Source: a bacterium
GTDB lineage: Bacteria > Zhuqueibacterota > Zhuqueibacteria > Thermofontimicrobiales > Thermofontimicrobiaceae
Length of the DNA: 12,021 bases
Reading direction: 5' to 3'
Assembly (NCBI GenBank): GCA_011046315.1
Contig: DSAU01000230.1
Span: 1 to 12,021 of the forward strand
Below the pieces are notes generated by a model, which saw only the letters and a list, made by a program, of their open reading frames with translations, searched no databases and was not told the DNA's origin. Position 1 is the stretch's first letter; the number at the start of each line of letters is the position of its first letter. Position numbers and translations under genes: made by a program. Shown piece by piece: positions 5,444 through 12,021 of the stretch.

Positions 5444-8400
5444 ATGTCAAAGAAAATTTCAAGTTATTTGTCTATGGCGCTGGCCGTGGGCTTGGTAGCT
5501 GTGCTTGTCTTCTCCGCCCCCGCTTTTGCAGCACTGGGAAAGATTGCGGGTAAAATAACGGATGAACAAACAGGGGAACCACTACCCGGGGCTCAGGTAC
5601 AGATTGTCGGAACAACTATGGGGGCTGCTGCTGATGTCAACGGGCAGTACTTTATCCTCAATGTTCCGCCGGGCGTTTATAAGCTTAGGGTAACCTTCAT
5701 GGGTTACACCACAAAAGAGATTGAGAATGTGCGCGCGCAACTGGATGTGACTACTTCTCTCGATGTTCAATTAAAAACAACGGTTATAGAGGGAGAAGCC
5801 GTAACTGTGGTCGCCGATCGCCCTCTTGTTGAAAAAACACTAACCCAATCAAAGACGACAGTTACAGCGGAAGAGCTGGATAACGCACTGCCCGTGGGGA
5901 GCATTCACGGGATCGTTGAAACATCAGCCAGTACCTTTCAGGGTTACGTCCGAGGTGGACGAAAGTATGAAACCAAGACCATTGTTGACGGTGTTGATGT
6001 TTCTGATTCCTACTTCTCCGGCGGTACCGGTGCTTTCGGGACACTCGATGTCGGACATGTTTACCAGGGTTTCCGTCGTTCTGATTTGAATGAAACCGCG
6101 GTGAGTGATGTACCCGGTAGTGCGGTGCAGGAGCTGAATGTTTACGCCGGAACTTTTACGGCTGAATATCCCACTGCATCGGCTGGTATTATCAATATGG
6201 TGACTAAAGCCGGTGGACAAAATTATACGGGTAAGATATTTGTTCGAGGCACACCGCTTGACAAAATTGAACATTTCGGATCCAACCCTTATTATATGAA
6301 AGACAGTAAGGGAGATCTGGTGGGTTACCATGATGAGAAGAATAAATTAGCCCAGTCGGAAGCGATTAAAGACAGGCGAGCGGCTCAGCTTTTTACCTGG
6401 AACGAAGACCTGGCGCGAGATAGTTACTATTATGACCCGGATGACTCTGTTGGCTTGGGTCGTTCCTACGAAATTGAAGGCAATCTCAGTGGCCCGATTC
6501 CCGGTCTGGGTAACAAAGGCGGTTTCTTTTTAACTGCCCGTTATCATAACATGCGCACCAGTGCCTTACCTTTTGATCTCAATAAAAGAGTAACCGGCAC
6601 CTTGAAATTGCATTATGATCTGAATAATGACCAACGGGTTACATTATTCGGTCAACTGGATGATGGCGGCAAGCTGTTCAATTTTGTCAACTGGAAATTC
6701 AATCCCAAGTGGTTGTACTACATGGAGGGCGCACCGCGTTATAAGGACCTGGGACTTATCACTTACGCCAAATGGACTCACACCCTTTCGCCCAGTACCT
6801 TCTATGAAGTTCAGTTAAGCCAGGCAAATAAAACCGATTGGATCGGTTATCCCGATGACAATAATGACGGTTATAGCGACATTACCGAAACCGGTGATTT
6901 CATCGATTTTAGCGATCGGGAAACTTATTTGCGCTACGTTGGTGGTGTAACCAAGACTGAAACGATTGATGGTGAAACCGTAACTTACATCGACTGGAGC
7001 ACCGTTGATGGTTACATTGGAAATTACCTCAACGAAAATCCGGACGCAGTTCTCGGTCCGCGAGATCCAAACCGTTCTTTCTTTTATAGCGCCATCGATC
7101 AAAGCTATATGGAAAATAAGGTGAATTTTTATGGTACCGGTGGTTTATATCGCCCCCGCTATCCTGCACCGTTATACAGCAAAACCACTCGAAACGTAAC
7201 CACATTAAAAGCAGACCTGACCAGCCAGCTTTCTTTTACTCATCAAATCAAGACAGGTGCGCAGTTCCGAATGCATTATATTGATGTAACTCAATTACAG
7301 GCTGAACTGGGTGGCGCTGGTCACAGATTTCCTATGGAAGCTTTCCATGTGGATATGCATACGTTTCACCCAAAAGAAGCTGCTGTTTATTTCCAGGATA
7401 GAATTGAATACGGTGGCATGATCGTCAACATCGGCGCTCGAATCGATGGTTATGATAATGATACCCAGCGATTTGAAAATGATTTTCACCCCTGGGATTA
7501 CCGCAAAGATGCGACAGGAACGGTAACCGAATTAGCTCCTGCAAGAGGTGAAAAGGTCGGATGGAACTGGTATTTCAGCCCAAGACTGGGCGTTTCCCAC
7601 CCGATCACCGATCGAATGGCAATGCACTATTCTTTTGGGAAATTCGTCCAATATCCAAACTTTGCCTCATTGTACCAGGATTATAATTTTACCAACTATT
7701 CAGCGTCTCCACAAATGGAATCTGTCTGGCCTGACCAGGAACCGATGCGATCAACAGCTTACGAAATCGGTTTGCAATGGGCGCTATTTGCGGATATCAC
7801 GATGGACGCAAATGTCTATTATCGCGATGTTGAAAATTATTCCAGCCTGACCTGGAATCTGACACCCTATGCCGGACAGGGAGTAATGTTCCGCAGCAGT
7901 TGGGGCAATGCTGATTCAAGAGGTATCGAAGTATCGCTTGAAAAACGCCGAACCGGCTGGTATTCCGGACGCGTTTCCTATGCCTATTCTTATATCAAAG
8001 CATCCACTCCAAAAACAGGTAATGATCCAAGTCAACGCCGGAATTTCAGCGCCAGTGTTGATAGCGCCAATTTTGCTTATCTGCCGATTGATATGGGCCA
8101 ATACTATCCGTATCGTCAGGATAATATTGTAGTGCGAAGTACCAGAAATCCATTAGCCGGTGGCTATGATAGGACCCATCGCTTTAGCGGAACCATGTTG
8201 TTCTACATGCCTTACAATATCCAGGCGTCAGCGGTTGCTTATCTCATGAGCGGATTCAAATACTTCCCCACGGAAAATATTAAAGATGATCCCTGGTTCG
8301 ATATTAGTCCGGAATTGCAGGAAGGTCCGTGGCACTTTGAGCTCAACCTGAGGCTTAGCTGGCAAGCGAATTTAGCTGGCATTCGATTTCGACCATTCGC

Positions 8401-8626
8401 GGAAATTAGAAACCTAACCAACCGCAAAAATATCCTGGCTTATAACAATACACCGTTTAATGAATCGACTGACCAATCGATTTTTGAAATTGGTCGCGAT
8501 GGCATACCAGATAGCGGTGATGAGCAGGATCCGGAAGGTTTTTGGCGAACACCTTTTGACTGGCTGGGTCGACCATTATACGGTCCGGCACGACAAATTT
8601 GGGTTGGCATGGAATTGGGCTTCTAA
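5444..8626 (+). CDS. TonB-dependent outer-membrane receptor with carboxypeptidase-regulatory-like domain
   Basis: A 1060-residue outer-membrane transporter. Residues 1-29 are a Sec signal peptide ending APAFA. Residues about 32-112 form a carboxypeptidase-regulatory-like (CarbopepD_reg) domain: GKIAGKITDEQTGEPLPGA, ADVNGQYFILNVPPGVYKL, VTFMGYTTKEI. A linker with VTVVADRPLVEK (120-131) leads to the plug, with VRGGR (169-173) and IVDGVDVSD (180-188). The rest is a long beta-barrel with alternating aromatic strands, ending in the aromatic-terminated strand IWVGMELGF typical of BamA-inserted proteins. I see no clear TonB box. GGAGG (5433-5437) sits 6 nt before the ATG. It probably imports an oligosaccharide or other large nutrient using TonB energy. 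It is the first gene of an operon with the next two and is under the LacI-type operator at 4876. SusC-like N-terminal architecture is present, but no SusD partner follows. Confidence 0.92.
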   Translation: MSKKISSYLSMALAVGLVAVLVFSAPAFAALGKIAGKITDEQTGEPLPGAQVQIVGTTMGAAADVNGQYFILNVPPGVYKLRVTFMGYTTKEIENVRAQLDVTTSLDVQLKTTVIEGEAVTVVADRPLVEKTLTQSKTTVTAEELDNALPVGSIHGIVETSASTFQGYVRGGRKYETKTIVDGVDVSDSYFSGGTGAFGTLDVGHVYQGFRRSDLNETAVSDVPGSAVQELNVYAGTFTAEYPTASAGIINMVTKAGGQNYTGKIFVRGTPLDKIEHFGSNPYYMKDSKGDLVGYHDEKNKLAQSEAIKDRRAAQLFTWNEDLARDSYYYDPDDSVGLGRSYEIEGNLSGPIPGLGNKGGFFLTARYHNMRTSALPFDLNKRVTGTLKLHYDLNNDQRVTLFGQLDDGGKLFNFVNWKFNPKWLYYMEGAPRYKDLGLITYAKWTHTLSPSTFYEVQLSQANKTDWIGYPDDNNDGYSDITETGDFIDFSDRETYLRYVGGVTKTETIDGETVTYIDWSTVDGYIGNYLNENPDAVLGPRDPNRSFFYSAIDQSYMENKVNFYGTGGLYRPRYPAPLYSKTTRNVTTLKADLTSQLSFTHQIKTGAQFRMHYIDVTQLQAELGGAGHRFPMEAFHVDMHTFHPKEAAVYFQDRIEYGGMIVNIGARIDGYDNDTQRFENDFHPWDYRKDATGTVTELAPARGEKVGWNWYFSPRLGVSHPITDRMAMHYSFGKFVQYPNFASLYQDYNFTNYSASPQMESVWPDQEPMRSTAYEIGLQWALFADITMDANVYYRDVENYSSLTWNLTPYAGQGVMFRSSWGNADSRGIEVSLEKRRTGWYSGRVSYAYSYIKASTPKTGNDPSQRRNFSASVDSANFAYLPIDMGQYYPYRQDNIVVRSTRNPLAGGYDRTHRFSGTMLFYMPYNIQASAVAYLMSGFKYFPTENIKDDPWFDISPELQEGPWHFELNLRLSWQANLAGIRFRPFAEIRNLTNRKNILAYNNTPFNESTDQSIFEIGRDGIPDSGDEQDPEGFWRTPFDWLGRPLYGPARQIWVGMELGF

Positions 8627-8687
8627 TCTCAATCTATGTAAATGTTGTTTTATGTTTAAAAAAGATACTTAATAGGAGACCTTAAAT

Positions 8688-11228
8688 ATGCTTAAAAATA
8701 AAAAGTTAAGTGCAACGCTGCTACTATTGGCAGCATGCCTGATGTTTACTCAGGTTTCTCTGCACGCCGAAGGTCCAGGGAAAAACATCGTGATTGCTGC
8801 CGGTGAAACCTGGGGTACTTATATTCCACCTAATTTCGATTATTCCTGGCCAAGAATTCCGGTAATAACCGATGTTTCGTCGATTAGCCCTTATCATGCC
8901 CAGGCGTGTATATTCACTTCAACACGACTGATCACCAGTGGGCTTTTTGGCAATCCTCCCTGGAGCTGGATGTCTGGCAGACTTGCCATGGATTTCAGCA
9001 ATGGTTTAAATGCGGTTGAATTTAATCCCACTGATCAATTTGCTTCGGTTAACAGCGCCGTAGTGGGGGAGCAATATAAAAATTATGCTTATTTAAAATA
9101 TCTGCCGAGTGTCGCCGGCGCCAATGATCCCACCCGAAATTATCACGATCCGGTAGGCGGCTCTTATTTATCGGCTGATCGAACCCATGCCTGGGGAACA
9201 TCAGCCTGGCCCACTACAGTAGGTGTGGATGTGAAATTAACCGTGCACTCCTGGACTATGCCCTGGGGTCACCTCGATGATTTTCATCTGGTCGAGATCG
9301 AGCTTTACAATACCGGTAAACCTGATTTAAACGCTGATGGTGTGGTTGATTTTGAAAACAACCGCATCCATGCGTTGAATTTCCTTTACTGGTCCGGTTG
9401 TTTTCATTTTTTGATTAACTCCAGTGGCGGCAGAAGCTACTATGTGAACAACAATCGCTATCGAGGGACCATTATCGACCTGACACCTGATGAAAACGGC
9501 GCACCCTGGGATATTCATTGTCAGGCTATTGGCTCCAAGACCACTGAAACTGAAGACCATCCTGCTGTGACCGACTTTGGCGAATATTACGACGCCTATA
9601 ACGGTTATGGTTGGTTGGGCGCTAAAAAATGGAACGAAAACGCCCAACAATGGGAAGAGAAATATCTCGCCTTTAAAAATGCCGCCGGCGAACAGATCGT
9701 TCCGGCTGTTGGCGAGGGTGTACAACGCGGTTGGTTCCGTACATCCCAGCCCGGATGGGGTGGTGTTTGGGATGGAAAAGAGGATAAGGCTCATATTGCC
9801 AGTATGGGAGCTTTCTACGTTGATGGCGGAAAGAGCAATGATGGGGCTTCGTTTAATTTGAACCCCAATCCGGCAATCTTTGAAGCCGGAACTGCTGGCG
9901 ATCCCACCACCTTTGTTGTTAAAGATCCGAGCCAGTGGACCTATCCTGATGGCGCATTTGAAAAAGCGCCCCCGGTGATGGCAAAGGACCCCGTTACAGG
10001 GGCAGAATTGGGTATTAATCCATTGGATCCAGCCACTGGACGAGGTCGTCCCATGGAACCGGGTATCATTACCGAAGGCTTGATTTCGCAATATCAATTT
10101 GATGGCGATCCGATAACCGGTTTTGGACCTTTTTCCATGGAGGTTGGCGAAAGAATTCGACTCTATTTCTATCGCGGATCAGGATTCCGCATTAATGGTC
10201 TCAGAAAAACCGTGAAGGCGGCTCGTGCTGTATTCGAATCCATTCAACCCGATGGGGAATACGAAGTACCACAATCGCCGCCAGTACCGGAGATCAAAAT
10301 CAGTGGTTCGACAAATGTACGACCGTTGATTAAATGGCAAGATCCTGGTGCTTTAGGCGATGCCGATGGAATAAAGATTTATAAGAGTGTTGCCTGGCCT
10401 CGTTACCATTCTTATGAAAAGCTGTATCCGACTCACGATACCTGGTGGAAAACCAATGATCCCAGCGTTGATCCGGGTCAAGCTGAAATCAACCCGTTGT
10501 TAAGAACCGATCACGAATACCTGAAAGAACAGCAGGGAGACTATTGGGGACCTTATGAATTGGTAAAGGTGATCCCAGCAGCAGAATACAGCAATTATGT
10601 AAATCCGGATAATGATGCCGGGCAGTATCCCTATGGCTGGGAAGATGACACTTACACAGCCCCGGGACAGAGCTACTGGTACTATGTCTCCAGCTATAAA
10701 CAAGGCGCTGCTGGCAATGTTCCTCCGGCTTACCAGGGATTGGATAATGTCGCTTGGTTGGAAAGCGGCAAGGTTAATATCAATGGCCGTACCGGACATT
10801 GGGAAAGTACCTGGCCCTGGACCTGGCGACATGGATATTACCCGACCGCTACTGATGTCGAAGGACAGAAAAAGATTGGCGCTTCATTTGTATTGGTATC
10901 ACCAACCGCTGCCATTTCCGATCTTGAGTTGGGCAGAGCAAATGTTGGCGTTCGGCCTAATCCCTATAAGCGGGCTGCGTTCCATGACGCCGGTGGAAAA
11001 CATCAAGTGATGTTTTACAATCTGCCGCTACATTGTACCATCCAGATCTATGATATCTCTGGCATGCTGATTCAGGAAGTTGAGTTTAATGCACCAGTCG
11101 CCGAAAACGGTACCTATTTTTGGGACATGTTCTCCAAAAATGGTAACGAAGTGGCAAGTGGTCTGTATCTCTGGGTTGTCAAATATGACGGCGGAATGCA
11201 AAACGGGAAGTTTGCCATTATTCGATAA
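8688..11228 (+). CDS. Exported protein with T9SS type A-like C-terminal sorting domain
   Basis: An 846-residue secreted protein. Residues 1-27 are a signal peptide ending SLHA. The large N-terminal region (about 30-520) matches no family I can name and is rich in Trp, Tyr and Asn; it holds one EF-hand/dockerin-like calcium loop, D213-x-N215-x-D217-G-x-x-D221. Residues about 529-690 resemble a fibronectin type III-like module (PPVPEIKISG, RPLIKWQDP, GIKIYKS, then WYYVSSY). The C-terminal 94 residues (753-846) are a FlgD/T9SS-type sorting domain: VRPNPYKR, IQIYDISGMLIQEV, FWDMFSKNGNEVASGLYLWVV and KFAIIR. Such domains direct transport across the outer membrane by the type IX system and are then cleaved or anchored. 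AGGAG (8674-8678) precedes the ATG, and the gap to the receptor is only 61 bases with no terminator. It may be a surface substrate-binding protein working with the receptor (inference). No catalytic motif is visible. Confidence 0.85.
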   Translation: MLKNKKLSATLLLLAACLMFTQVSLHAEGPGKNIVIAAGETWGTYIPPNFDYSWPRIPVITDVSSISPYHAQACIFTSTRLITSGLFGNPPWSWMSGRLAMDFSNGLNAVEFNPTDQFASVNSAVVGEQYKNYAYLKYLPSVAGANDPTRNYHDPVGGSYLSADRTHAWGTSAWPTTVGVDVKLTVHSWTMPWGHLDDFHLVEIELYNTGKPDLNADGVVDFENNRIHALNFLYWSGCFHFLINSSGGRSYYVNNNRYRGTIIDLTPDENGAPWDIHCQAIGSKTTETEDHPAVTDFGEYYDAYNGYGWLGAKKWNENAQQWEEKYLAFKNAAGEQIVPAVGEGVQRGWFRTSQPGWGGVWDGKEDKAHIASMGAFYVDGGKSNDGASFNLNPNPAIFEAGTAGDPTTFVVKDPSQWTYPDGAFEKAPPVMAKDPVTGAELGINPLDPATGRGRPMEPGIITEGLISQYQFDGDPITGFGPFSMEVGERIRLYFYRGSGFRINGLRKTVKAARAVFESIQPDGEYEVPQSPPVPEIKISGSTNVRPLIKWQDPGALGDADGIKIYKSVAWPRYHSYEKLYPTHDTWWKTNDPSVDPGQAEINPLLRTDHEYLKEQQGDYWGPYELVKVIPAAEYSNYVNPDNDAGQYPYGWEDDTYTAPGQSYWYYVSSYKQGAAGNVPPAYQGLDNVAWLESGKVNINGRTGHWESTWPWTWRHGYYPTATDVEGQKKIGASFVLVSPTAAISDLELGRANVGVRPNPYKRAAFHDAGGKHQVMFYNLPLHCTIQIYDISGMLIQEVEFNAPVAENGTYFWDMFSKNGNEVASGLYLWVVKYDGGMQNGKFAIIR

Positions 11229-11281
11229 CCGAATTTGGTTCTTTCTTAACAAAAAAAATTTCTAATTAAGGAGATTCAATT

Positions 11282-12021
11282 ATGAAGATAGCGAAATTAA
11301 TTACTTTTACACTTGTAATATTGCTGCTGTCAGCCGCTATCGTCGGAGCTGGTCTAAGAAAGCCAGGCATTGATGGCGCCGCTTTTCTGAAGATCGGTGT
11401 CGGAGCTCGAATGGTGGCGTTGGGTTCTGCGGCGACAACACTTTATGGCGATCCCAATATGGTCTTCTGGAATCCGGCCGGAATTCAGATAGAACCAGGG
11501 AAAACCCAGATCGGACTTAACCATAATAGCTGGATAGCTGGTTTAAGCCAGAACGCCATGGCTATTACCCATAGTTTTGGCAACCTTGGAACTTTCGGTT
11601 TTGGGGTGATTCACCTTGGTGTAGCTGACATTGCTGCGGATCGGGATATCGCACCGCCGGGATATGAAGGACGTGCTCCCGAAGCTTTCGGTGTTGGTCA
11701 ATATGATACCTTTGATTATTATGATCTGGCGATATCACTTTCCTACAGCAAACAATTTACTGATAGATTTCGCATGGGAGCGTCGGCAAAATTCATCCAG
11801 GAAAAAATTGATACTGAGACAGCATCCGCCATCGCGTTTGATTTTGGCGCGATCTACGAAACTGGCTTTCGTGATTTGACTTTTGGCGCCAGAATCAATA
11901 ATGTTGGATCAGATATGCAATTTTATGCATTCAACACCACATTGCCGTTGAATTTTTCTATTGGCGCTTCAATGAGTATTGCCAAGGAAGAAAATACGCA
12001 GCTTAAAGGTTTTGTGGATCT
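11282..12021 (+). CDS. PorV/PorQ-family outer-membrane protein (3' truncated by window edge)
   Basis: The first 246 codons of an outer-membrane beta-barrel protein; the frame is open to the last base. AAGGAG (11268-11273) lies 8 nt before the ATG. A signal peptide covers about residues 1-23 (LVILLLSAAIVGA). The conserved start of the PorV/PorQ family follows: GAAFLKIGVGARMVALGSAA (about 32-51), then LYGDPNMVFWNPAGI (about 54-68), then repeated amphipathic strands such as FGFGVIHLG and FRMGASAKFIQEKI. PorV shuttles type IX cargo from the translocon to the attachment complex; related family members are less well defined. It follows the sorting-domain protein by 53 bases with no terminator, so a dedicated role in handling that cargo is plausible (inference). 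Typical members have about 300-400 residues, so roughly a quarter to a third is missing. Confidence 0.87.
   Translation, partial: MKIAKLITFTLVILLLSAAIVGAGLRKPGIDGAAFLKIGVGARMVALGSAATTLYGDPNMVFWNPAGIQIEPGKTQIGLNHNSWIAGLSQNAMAITHSFGNLGTFGFGVIHLGVADIAADRDIAPPGYEGRAPEAFGVGQYDTFDYYDLAISLSYSKQFTDRFRMGASAKFIQEKIDTETASAIAFDFGAIYETGFRDLTFGARINNVGSDMQFYAFNTTLPLNFSIGASMSIAKEENTQLKGFVD

Noticed and set aside
9327..10097. Minus-strand open frame of 256 codons inside the exported-protein gene
   Set aside because: It lies wholly antisense to a gene with signal peptide, SD and sorting domain, and its translation shows no family, signal or SD; it is a composition shadow.

Overview
The window looks like a chromosomal segment from a Gram-negative bacterium of the Fibrobacteres-Chlorobi-Bacteroidetes assemblage. 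It carries a TonB-dependent outer-membrane receptor with a carboxypeptidase-regulatory-like N-terminal domain, an exported protein with a type IX secretion (T9SS) style C-terminal sorting domain, and a PorV/PorQ-type outer-membrane protein. Every main gene has a good Shine-Dalgarno (SD) sequence and the LacI gene has a consensus sigma-70 promoter, which argues against a true Bacteroidetes. A KSB1 or Calditrichota-like lineage is my best guess (inference, not proven). Base composition is moderate and looks even across the window, with AT-rich intergenic stretches.

Layout. Positions 1-924 hold the C-terminal part of a GH38 alpha-mannosidase, cut by the window edge. A palindromic repeat with a T-run follows, then a uroporphyrinogen-decarboxylase-fold protein (1071-2033). 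A hairpin flanked by A and T runs separates it from a convergent RsbW-like ATP-binding regulator (2195-2719, minus strand), which is broken by one in-frame TAA inside its ATP-binding motif. About 890 bases without a convincing gene follow, holding a strong inverted repeat and a MITE-like nested palindrome of about 170 bp.

The second half reads as one regulated sugar- or polymer-uptake locus. A LacI-family repressor (3610-4680) is preceded by a perfect TTGACA-N17-TATAAT promoter and a 26-bp near-palindromic operator. Nearly the same operator (25 of 26 bases) lies behind a weaker promoter at 4845-4901. That promoter faces a leader of about 560 nt and then three co-directional genes: TonB-dependent receptor (5444-8626), T9SS-type exported protein (8688-11228) and PorV/PorQ-family protein (11282 to the window end). 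The leader contains an 18-bp-stem hairpin with a T-run, which looks like an intrinsic terminator, and two copies of an extended SD sequence.

Working model (inference): the LacI-type protein represses its own gene and the receptor operon until a sugar-like ligand appears. Leader termination adds a second layer of control. The receptor, surface protein and PorV-like protein then bind or import a substrate at the outer membrane, perhaps a glycan processed by enzymes such as the neighbouring mannosidase. No SusD-like gene is visible after the receptor.
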